A stretch of DNA of 64,000 nucleotides from Archegozetes longisetosus (Eukaryota; Arthropoda; Arachnida; Sarcoptiformes; Trhypochthoniidae), in assembly GCA_018873245.2 (NCBI GenBank), contig JAEMBT020000005.1, positions 1,376,001-1,440,000 on the forward strand, written 5' to 3'. Position 1 is the stretch's first letter. Every line of letters begins with the position of its first letter. The notes beneath the pieces were generated by a model that saw only the letters and a list, made by a program, of their open reading frames with translations, was not told the DNA's origin and did not search any database. Position numbers and translations under genes: made by a program. This document shows positions 54,561 to 64,000 of the stretch, one piece after another.

Positions 54561-57500
54561 TACTTAGAGCTGTTCAATTTAGGAACAACTAAGTGTTGCA
54601 CTTGAGAAAAATAGAGAAGATGTTAAGTAAAATCGAGCAACTATTGAATGATTGCCTGACTTGAGGCAATTCACATCAAGTTTGAAAAAGTAGATACAAA
54701 TCTTTGTTAATAATCTCATTTAATGAAAGATACATTTAAATTAAAGACAATGTTTAGGGATTAATGAACGAAGCAGACTGAAAGGACATTAGGCGAGAAA
54801 TTAGCGAAAGCATTTCATAAAAGCAGAAAAATGTTTAGTTAGAGAGAGTTCTCGTCAGCTGAAAATTTGAAGTTTCATTAGAAGATTCCCACGCCCTTGA
54901 ATGGGGGTACACTTGCATGACTTAAAGCAAGTAATAAATTAAATAGTATTAAACACATAACTAAATATACATTCATTTTAGTGCATGCTATTTAGTAGTC
55001 AACCCTATTGTCGACAATTCTAATGCAATATTTGAAAACTTACATAAGTCGCACAAGTCACACAACTATCACTCTGGTCGTACTTTAAAATTGTAGTCAA
55101 ATGTGTTAGTTTTCTCAAAAAAACACGTAAATAGTAAACAAATAAAGCATGTGATATCTAGAATCAAATTAATGTGTGATCTTCTCAGTTAATTAAAAGA
55201 TAACGTATGTTAATAGATTCAATTATCTTACACTATTAAGAAATTAAACTAAATCAAGTTTACGTTCGCTCGGTGTGGGACTCCAATCTTGAATTAGTTG
55301 AACCACAGTTCAAACTTTGCTTTGCTAGTATACAACATTTAAATCTTATTATTAACGTTTGGCTAAACTACTGCAAAGTTTTACTGTTTTAGAAATTCAA
55401 TTAATTATGATCTTAAATGACTCATTGGATGTCTCAGACATTGAGGCACTAGTCGTGAGTTTGAGATAATAATTATTAGTTTGAATTATGCATAAGAAAA
55501 GATTGGAATGGCAAAAATGTTTTTTTATAAAATTGTTGATTCACTTCAAATAAACAACTGATTATTATGTATTAATCAGAAACTCATGACTTCTATGACA
55601 ACCAAACCGAGTTCCTTAAGTAACTGAAATATTTGACTGACAAAATAAGAGTTTCCTTAATGTTTGATAAAAAAATGCGCTTAACTTTCAGATTTGGAGA
55701 GCAATTAATTACTGAAGTGCTCGAAGAGTATGATCAACTGGTTTGATATGCTAGTAGATTGAATAAGCCTACAGTTTGGCACAAGAAAACAGTCGTTACC
55801 TCTCATATAATTGAATGGTTAGGAAAAATATTTTTTGCAACATCGGTGTGACTGCCTTCGCATCCGGACAGACTGGCAGGTGGGCCATAATCTAAAAGGA
55901 TTCGTAGCTTATTGTATTGAAATTTCACTTTCTTTTGCATTTATATAAGGGTTTGAATAAATCTCGTAATCACGCTATACACAAAAATGAAAGGGCATAG
56001 AGCGGAAAAACTAATTATAAGTTAAATACCAGTCAAGTCAATTAAAAAAGATGCCATTTAGTTAGGAGTACTGTTGACCCGATCATGACTGTTTCTTATT
56101 TTGTTTAAGTCTAGCTTTTCATGGTTTGTATTAAGTGAAAGCAGTGCGAGATTTATTTAATTTTAAACACTTGTTACTCCATAAAACATAGGCTGACTGC
56201 GAAGATCTGGCCGTTAGTAACAGGCATTATATTTGCCCATAACAACAAATCAAGTAATGAGACATTTAGAAGAATTTGGCGCAAATGCTACCGGAAATCT
56301 CCTTCTCTGATTGATCGGTGTTTATGTATTTGCTGAGGTCATAGTGAAGGGTCAGTCTGTGTGTTATTTAGCCCCCTTTCTGGCGCACACACTCGTAGGC
56401 AAACATAGTTTTGTGCTGATATTTGGGATTGGAAATAAACCAAAATATTTTTTGGTGGTGAACAAAAAATATTTTGTCAATCCCAGCGTTTCATGTTTAC
56501 CGTAATGGTAGTGAAGTTTGACTAGTAGTTCTCAATTTACAGATGCCTCTAAAGTTGTTAAGAAACTACACAGCGAGTCTTTTATTTGGTCGTGCACTGG
56601 GCCGGAGATTCGGTCATAATCCTCAAAACACTTTCTTACTCTGGCTCTCAGTAGTGGACAGTCATAAGCATGAAATGAAATCCTTGCAAATACTTGGAAT
56701 GAGAGGATCTTTGGCTTTAAAGTTCAACTAAAAAGTTGACGATGCGATGGATCCCAATTAAAAGAAAAGATAAATCTAGACTCTTGCTAATGCTCTGTAA
56801 ATTTTCTTAATTATCAAAAGTATGTGTTCGTTTTGCTTAACGCCAACGGAAACTTAATTTATTGATTTGTTGAGGATAAGTAAAACATGTATGAGAAATA
56901 AAGATGGGATGGAAGTGGAATAATTTAGTATAAAAATAGCAGACACTACACTCGCATTCGTCCTTTCGTGTAATCCTGTAATTGGTGTCCGATCATATAA
57001 TCAAACGTTATAATGAACAACGAATCAATTATAGCTTTTATCAATCAAACCATCAGAAGGAAAAAAGCAAAAAAAAAATAATTATCATCAAATCAAGTAA
57101 TCTGTTATTATTATTATTAATGGAAAGAATACACTGGAAAGTGTTTGTAGAGCTCAAACACAAATTGGGATTCGGGTTGGCTCATAAAATGTGTCACTCT
57201 GTTAGTCCCTCTCTTACTATTAGTATGTTAGGTATTGAGTCCATTTTAGTAAATCAATCAAAAGCAACTTATGTTCATGCAACACAATCACATTCATTAG
57301 GGACACACATGGCGTACATCTGTTCTGCTAGAAGTAAGTCAACTGAAGGGTCGTTCAGTTGAGGATGGCACACCAAGCGATCTCGAAAATTTTGATCCCT
57401 ATTCGACTCAACTTGATTTTGAGTAGCAATAGCTTCGGGGACAACTCATTGGCAAAAGTGTTCGTTTACGTCAACAGTCGTATCATTATTCCGTGACCAA

Positions 57501-60500
57501 ATGAAATCATAAATTGACCGAATGGGCCCTCTTGTACAAGTTGAATGGTTGGCTATCTATACAGTTCTATGCAATTATACTCTGAAGGTATATTAAATGC
57601 CCCGAACAAACCATAGGCAAATCAGTGTGTCTGAATGAGATTTGAAAATACTTATACCTATTATATTCTCAAAATGAGTGTTTCAATAGTTTGAACTTTG
57701 CCTCGAATCATGACTAAAAGTGAAACTCAGTGTACAAATAATTATTGATTGGAAACTGAATTTCTAGTTCACACTTAAGCTCGCTAAAGGCATTTGAGTA
57801 TTCTCAAATAAGTAAAATTAAAAATAGATTACTCTCGGTTTTTCTAGATATAACTTGTTAGAAATGCGTGTCAATTGAACTGGTTTAGCATAAATCAAAC
57901 CTAAAGAAAGTTTATGCAGAGAGCATACGAACTGACTCACAAAAGCTGAGTTGAATCAGCTATTGGTAAAGGTATGAAAAGCGAAATAATAGATTTCTAG
58001 TAAGTCAGCTCAAAGAGAGAGAGAGAGTTGGAGATGAGTTACTAATATTTGATATTATTGTGCAACGATCATTGTTAAATTGGTAGGACAGGGGATTTTA
58101 AGTTTAGTAGAATTGTATTTAGAAGTTATAATAAGTTTCGGGCCTGCCAAGCATTGAAGGTCATATTGAAGAAAATGACGGTTATCTTCTTTTGTAAAAA
58201 GTAATAAATTTGAATCCCTCATAGCGTTCGCTCAATTATCGACTAAAAGAAATGAGCTCTACTCTACTAAAGCAACGTTTACACGTTAATTGCAACTAAG
58301 CTTTTTCAAAAGCATTATAATTTCTCGTCTAAGGCCAAGCCATCAATTGGTGAATCTAATTGTGCCAAACAGTAAAGTTCTGTAGAATTGTACTTAAATA
58401 GATTGAGGGGTCATGAGAGCAAGTTGGTTTTGAGCAAGTTGGTTCTGAGAGAGCTGATTCGAGCAAGCTGATTCGAGGCAACACCTGTTCTTAGCTTCAT
58501 TAACACTGATAACTAATCTGAATATTAAACGTTAATTAAGATATTTTAGAGGCCAATCAATTTTGAAGAAAGATCACTACAGATTATAAGCAAATGACCC
58601 GCTGTTTGTTTTAAAACTATTTTAGCCAATAAAATATGTTTGTGCGATAGACAACATTGAGATAAAGATCTCACCCCTGCAGATAACTGTGCAGTCAATC
58701 TCATTTTCATCCACTTCAAGGATGTCCAATAACTTGTTAGACAAATACATAGTTTTTATTAGCAATGAATCATTCGAGAGACTTTCCATTAACTTTTACT
58801 TTGCTCTAACATATCTCCACTTTGTAAATACTATTGATTTTTAAAAAATTCAATTTTTCCAATTCCAGAGCTGTTGTATAAACAGCCTATTAATTCAATT
58901 TGCAATCATAAGTAATTGAACACAAAAACTAAGCGCACGAACCATTCAGAGTCTGTAACTATGGCTGAGAGCCCAGTAATTTTACCTAATCTGTAGTCAG
59001 TTGAACATAAGATGAACAATGAATGAACAATTTTCATGTTTTTAGTATTAACAGACTACTCATGAGTCAGTTCCAAGAAACTGATTGAGGCCGATAATTA
59101 TACTAATTTGAGAGTAACTAACACTTTGATCCAAAGACAAAATATAGCATTTGTTTGAAATGAGGAGAGATAAGTAGTAAATGCATATATGATTGAAAAT
59201 GTGCTCGGCAACCAAAACTAAAACAATTAGTGAAGATAATTCAATTTGATTACTAAGAACTGAACAAGTTCATTTTCATTTCTACCAATTTTCAAAATTG
59301 TTTTGGTCTCATTTTATTTCTAGTTTACGTGCTCACGTAATTTCAACTAATTTCTAGATATTTCAAAATATATTTGTTTTAAGTTAATCGCAATCATTTT
59401 TCAATTATTGAAAAATAATTATTCAAATTATTATTGAGACAATTAAAAGCATGATTCATAAGTTTAGCGCAAATCTCGGACAGAAATCTAATATAAACAG
59501 AATAGGTTGACGTGTGTTTTATTTAATTTTTATTTTGATCGATTTTGATTGGAAAAAAAACTAGAAACAAATAATTGTTAGTCATCATAATTACTTAATT
59601 ACTTCGCTGATCAATCAAACAATTAATATTTAGAGAACGTAACGCCACATATGGGGCGCAATATCGAGCAAAACACATTTGGGACTAATTTAAAACTGGT
59701 TTATAAAATGCGAGTCATTTTGTTCTAAACATTAAATTAAAGCATTCATTAGTTTAAAATTAAACCATTTTTTTCTAATAATTCGTAATTTATTTCAACT
59801 CAATCCTCATCACAAAGTTTAAGTGTTATTAATTTTAAAATTTGTTTCAATTCAAACTTATAATACGATAATAATCGAGTTAATTATGAGTTTAATGAAT
59901 GCAATTTTGACAAGAGTTAAGGCTAACATCATTTAGAAATGATAACAGATTGTCATCAAAATATAATTAGTTCAAAATCATTTCTAAATAACACTCGTTG
60001 GAAACATTCATTAAAATTAATTATTAAACTTAACAAACTTTCGGTTTATAAAAAATTTATTAAATTCATTGCTGAAACGCTAGAATAGTATAACATTTTT
60101 TATTGATTTTTAAAAATGTTTAATAACAGAGACACTGATGCCATCCGTTGACGCAGACCTTGAGTTTGAACAATGTAACAAAAGCTTCAATTGAGTGAAG
60201 CATTGGGTCAATCATATAACCATTGAGTCAATACTAAGGAAGTCAACGCTAACAAAGACTTAACTGAAGACCACGGCCTGAAGCATAGGAATCTATTCCT
60301 ATAAAAAAAATATCGCAAACAATTTCTTGTTTGGCAAACATTTCGTATAAAAGAGTAGACAAAATGTTATTTATTGGAACAATTTGTCAGAAAAGCTAAT
60401 TTCAAGATTAAAGTCATTCATCTCAAAAAAGTGAAAAACACGGAAATAAATAGCAAAACACATGGAAACAAATAGTAAAATAAATTAGAAATAAACATTG

Positions 60501-60786
60501 CATAAAATTTGAATAAATAAATAATAATTTAATAAAAGTTGGCAAAAAGTAACTGATTAACAGTTAATTTTTATTCGACACCTGTTTTTGTCTCATATTA
60601 ATGATTGTTTACATTAAGCAAGACGTCAAATATTTATTATTCACGTCTTTATTGACTCAATATTTTGAAAGTTGTGCGCAAAATGACATTAAAAACGATT
60701 GCAATAAATATCACAGGGTTTAATTCAAAATCATATGATTTAAAGTTAATGTTATGCAAAAGTCAAGTGTTTTGCAGATGACTTAC
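54561..60786. other. Gene desert right of SoxC, second part
   Basis: No recognised gene. A 126-codon frame at 56982-57362 begins with GTG and has no family match. A partly open, protein-like frame with three stops runs from about 57301 to 57590. From about 58.5 kb onward the DNA is very AT-rich. Confidence 0.45.
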
Positions 60787-60876
60787 CCTTTAATGATATC
60801 TGTGGCGATAAAAGTGCCCGTCGCTTGAATGCGAGCTATTTCTCTATTCACCCATATATTCGTCCTTATTTTGCAA
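60787..60876 (-). other. Candidate internal exon
   Basis: On the minus strand an acceptor-like AATTAG precedes 30 open codons, and a strong donor (AAAGG then GTAAGT) ends them in phase 2. The encoded stretch includes NREIARIQATGTFIATDIIK and is GC-richer than its surroundings. The product is not recognised. It could be an exon of a gene running leftwards, or a non-coding first exon. Confidence 0.3.
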
Positions 60877-61019
60877 CTAATTGTTTCACATTTTCATAGT
60901 TTATTATTAAAGTTGATAAAAACTGCAAAATTGATAAAATTCACCTAAAATAGATGCAAAATCGATGTAAACAAAAGTAAGGGTTAATCGATCACATGCT
61001 ATACCCATTCAAATACATT

Positions 61020-61180
61020 ACAAAATTATTAAGCGCTAAACAAAAGCCGCTTCGGTCACAAAAGACTTTGTTTCGTCATTTTGATGACGTATTCCTCACT
61101 TTCCCCAAACCAGATCTGAGGTCTGAGCTCAAACCCTACCGGCAGTCAATATGACATCCTAAAGCTTCGCCTTATATTTG
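61020..61180 (-). mobile_element. tRNA-derived SINE-like relic
   Basis: On the minus strand, GGCGAAGCTTTAGGATG (like a tRNA A box) is followed about 30 bp later by GGTAGGGTTTGAGCTC (like a degenerate B box, GGTTCGANTCC). Between them lies ATTGACTGCC, and a unique tail follows the B box. This order and spacing suit an old tRNA-derived SINE. No poly(A) tail or target duplication was found, and no second copy is in the window. Confidence 0.45.
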
Positions 61181-62012
61181 ATTTTTTATCTTTAAAGATA
61201 ACTCCAAGTCAAAGCATAATTTTCCAGATAAACGTTCAAGTATTTTTTATCTTAGTTTTAAAATGAGTTTAGAATCTTTGAAAATATGACTTTATTGAGA
61301 AGTTTTCAAGTAACCAAAACTTGAAAACATTGTATCTCACGAGCCAAAGCATGAACTCTCCCTAAATTTTCGAAATCCCCGAACGAGGTTTGAAAAAGTC
61401 CATAGTCTCTAGTATTCCGTTATAACAGTATCCATTCATGAATTACGTATTGATTCGTACCAAGTGGTGCAGTGAAGTTGACAATAGCACCAGTCAACTT
61501 CTGTTTTCTGTATTTTTATATAAACTTGTTATTCATTTTTAATGATCAAAGTTCAGCAAAGTATTGAAACAGACAAACAAGTGCAAGTTTAACTGTGACT
61601 TGAGCCAAATTATGAAAAGCGATATTGAAAATGATAGAAAATTGAGATAAAGAGATAGTTTTGTGAAGATTGAAAATAACGAGAGTAGACTGTATTACTG
61701 AAATGCTGTTGTTTTCATATTAGGTCTTGTGACCAATAGGGAATCGATTCGTCATCAGTATTGATATCAATTGAATTAAACACTAATTCATCTAAATATT
61801 TGTCGATTTGGACATAGCAGCTCTCCAAATAGAAATAGGAGATAAATAAAACCAATAATCAAACTAAAAGGTAAGCAAAAATTGAAGAAATGATTAGTTG
61901 TTGATATAAAATGACTGCCTTCTGTTATGTTAAATAAAACGCCATTTTTTGCAAACCATTAGTGACAACAGCACTGAAAGTGATTGAATATTGATATAAA
62001 TTGTGGGTAAAA
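61181..62012. other. Intergenic DNA upstream of Ost4
   Basis: AT-rich; the Ost4 promoter should lie in its right part. No other feature seen. Confidence 0.5.
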
Positions 62013-62117
62013 ATGATAAGTGACGTACAACTGGCCATATTCGCCAACATCTTAGGCGTTGCACTCTTTCTTCTTGTGGTGCTCTATCATTACGTTTCTG
62101 TAAATAATCCCAAATGA
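62013..62117 (+). CDS. Ost4: Oligosaccharyltransferase subunit OST4, 34 residues
   Basis: OST4 is a one-helix membrane microprotein of the endoplasmic reticulum. It stabilises the STT3-containing oligosaccharyltransferase that transfers glycans to asparagine. The complete reading frame starts [19 protein letters not shown] and ends HYVSVNNPK before TGA. Human OST4 is 37 residues, beginning [19 protein letters not shown] and ending HYVAVNNPKKQE, so nearly every position is identical or conservative. A short luminal start is followed by the hydrophobic helix (about residues 5-27) and a short cytosolic tail. The coding part has no intron. It lies about 500 bp upstream of the LMBR1-like start on the same strand. 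The family similarity makes this near certain despite its size. Confidence 0.97.
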   Translation: MISDVQLAIFANILGVALFLLVVLYHYVSVNNPK

Positions 62118-62620
62118 GTGCGTTTCTACAAGTCATTAATCTAACCATTTATTTATTGAACTTTGGATTCACTTGTGGTAAGTCTTAAGTGTTTGCAACT
62201 TATTTTTTCTCCTATTGACTGAATCGAGTTTTGTTGTCATTAACACTTGAGTGAAGGCTTCCCTCGAATACAATCAAATTTGTATTTTCTCTTACTTTTG
62301 CAGCACTTAATATTTAAAACATGAAAACTCGTCAGACATTAACTGCATGTGAAAATCGAGTTAAACCAAAACTAAACTCTATTTCCATTTGGGACGCCTT
62401 TACTCTCTTCTAATGGCATTCTTTCGAATTGAGCCAAATTTGACTATAGTTTATGAAATCTGTTTTCAAATCCAATGTTCAGTAAATAATTTGTTTAATT
62501 TATATGTAAAATGCATTGATTTGTGATTGGAAATAAAGAAAATTTCATCAATTTTTACAGTAATTAAACTCATTTATTGATTGTGTAATAAATGATATGA
62601 CTCAAGAGTAATATATTAAG
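62118..62620. other. Ost4 3' flank and LMBR1-like 5' flank
   Basis: AT-rich spacer with an AATAAA near 62532 that could end the Ost4 transcript. No coding sequence seen. Confidence 0.45.
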
Positions 62621-64000
62621 ATGTATATAATAAAAGAAGACGACGAAAACTTTATTATTGACCCACGAGAACAAGCTTTTCATAACGTAATTCGAGAACA
62701 TGTTATATTTTTCATTCTACTCATTATTCTGTATGGCTCTTCGTATGGCATTATCTCAAGTTATAAAAGACGCAGAGAAGAGGTTTGTTTATAAATAATC
62801 AATAAACACCAATTAGTTATAATTATTGCTACTCATTGTTAAGAGTTAAAGGATTGGCGATTGCATAGATTGACAACATTTTGTTAATTAGCTTTCACTC
62901 AACCCATATCATTAACTATGAGCTGAATATTTTTCAAATACTGGAGAAAAGTTTTTGAAAATTGGTATAAGTTCTTCCTAAACCATAGAGAGATCGATTC
63001 AACGCTTATTACGAAGTGTTATTTCCCTAAATATGATTTTTGAATTGCTCTTTAACCGAAAGTATTGATTTAATAGATATTAAACTTAAATGAAGAATAT
63101 AAATGTGAAAAGTTAAGTTTGATTGGAATGCTTGAACTAATCTTTTTTGACTCTAGCGTTCATTAGGAAGCTCTATACAGAGCGTAGATAGCATGTAATT
63201 GAAGTGTGTATTTGAAAATATTCTCGAATTAGCAATAATTTATCAGTCAATTTGTTTTCTTATCGATTCAGTACACGTTTGCTTATATTTTTCTCACAAA
63301 ATAGCTATTCATAGATGAAGAGGACGGTCTGGTGTATCGAATATCTCTTTGGATGTGCACATTTTCGCTCGCAGTATCGATTGGAACCGCACTTTTACTC
63401 CCATTTTCAATAGTAACAAACGAAGTACTAATACTCTATCCCGACAGTTATTACATTCAATGGCTGAATGATTCGCTAATTCATAGTTTATGGTCGTATG
63501 TGTTCGTGTTCTCAAATATATCGCTATTTATTTTACTGCCATTCGCATACTTTTTCACTGAATCTGAAGGGTTCTCTGGATCTAAGAGAGGGATTATGGC
63601 TCGAGTCTACGAAACTTTTGTTTTACTGTTTCTTCTATCGATACTAGTCTTAGGAATGACATATCTATTATGCCGTATATTTGGCTACAATGATATGGGC
63701 TTAAGTAATCTTTTTACTCTTTGGCATTATTTGCCGTTTTTATATTCCTGTATTTCATTCTTTGGTGTACTTTTACTTCTGGTCTGTACTCCTCTTGGAA
63801 TTGTCAACTTGTTCACAGTTTTAGGGGAAGTCATCACAAAACCTCATATTCTTCGTAATACTCGAGAAGAATATGATGAAACCATATTAGAAGAAATCAG
63901 TTTAAGACGAAAGATTGATCGGGCAAAGTCATTGTTTAGTCCCTCAGCCACAAGGTCTAAATCGATGCCTTCACTGTCAACACTTAACGAGACGACACAA
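62621..64000 (+). CDS. Lmbr1: LMBR1/lilipod-type multipass membrane protein, 5' part
   Basis: This is a lipocalin-receptor-like LMBR1 family protein of the plasma or endosomal membrane; in Drosophila the orthologue lilipod affects BMP signalling. Exon 1 is 62621-62782 (54 codons from ATG) and exon 2 runs from 63305 past the window edge, still open at 64000, giving 286 residues of roughly 490. The junction is GT-AG, phase 0. Seen against human LMBR1: DPREQAFHNVIRE (human SAREQHFHSQVRE), a first helix ending SYKRRREE, DSYYIQWLNDSLIHSLWSYV (human QNYYIQWLNGSLIHGLWNLA), FAYFFTESEGFSG and LYSCISFFGVLLLLVCTPLG. Five of the expected nine membrane helices lie in the window. The 522-bp intron is longer than others here. 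The C-terminal half lies outside. Confidence 0.95.
62783..63304 (+). other. First intron of the LMBR1-like gene
   Basis: GT-AG intron with a weak donor GTTTGT and acceptor AAAATAG. It is AT-rich and holds no other feature I could support. Confidence 0.7.

Noticed and set aside
56982-57362. 126-codon frame on the plus strand
   Set aside because: It starts with GTG, includes a low-complexity lysine/isoleucine run from an A-rich stretch, and matches no family.
61930-62148. 72-codon minus-strand frame
   Set aside because: It is the antisense shadow of Ost4.
1-64000. Intact tRNA or rRNA genes
   Set aside because: No A-box/B-box pair with a foldable cloverleaf was recognised on reading; only the SINE-like relic at 61.1 kb has tRNA character.

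Overview
The window is animal nuclear DNA: AT-rich, with mostly short (about 50-90 bp) GT-AG introns, no operons, and protein-coding genes separated by long non-coding stretches. Protein similarity points to an arthropod, probably a chelicerate such as a mite, because the amino-acid transporter is of the arthropod nutrient-transporter type and the introns and intergenic base composition fit small mite genomes. This placement is an inference. No bacterial or viral genes were seen.

Layout, left to right. A 14-exon minus-strand SLC6 sodium-coupled amino-acid transporter occupies 2.4-5.5 kb. An AT-rich gap follows, with two coding-looking minus-strand fragments at 9.9-10.1 and 10.6-10.8 kb that I do not recognise. 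RAD51, the strand-exchange recombinase, has five exons on the plus strand at 11.8-13.4 kb. A composite inverted-repeat DNA element with a small TA-flanked MITE inside it lies at 14.0-15.4 kb. Nup214, an FG nucleoporin with a beta-propeller, coiled coil and FG repeats, lies at 15.8-20.5 kb; its large exon is interrupted by three single-base frame changes that look like consensus errors. From 20.6 kb to 62 kb there is essentially one gene, an intronless minus-strand SoxC transcription factor (42.2-43.4 kb), inside about 40 kb of non-coding DNA with GA/CT microsatellites, a hAT-type transposon end, a SINE-like relic, a decayed diphthamide-type zinc-finger fragment and a few exon-like islands. At the right edge are the 34-residue oligosaccharyltransferase subunit OST4 (62.0 kb) and the first half of an LMBR1/lilipod membrane protein (62.6 kb to the end).

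The genes do not form one pathway. They are housekeeping genes (transport, recombination, nuclear pore, N-glycosylation) and a developmental regulator. The wide non-coding surroundings of SoxC resemble the regulatory landscape usual for such regulators. I found no convincing new biological system. The most useful items are the OST4 microgene, the exact SLC6 splice model, the Nup214 frame breaks, the nested transposons, and two minus-strand exon candidates of compatible splice phase on either side of SoxC.
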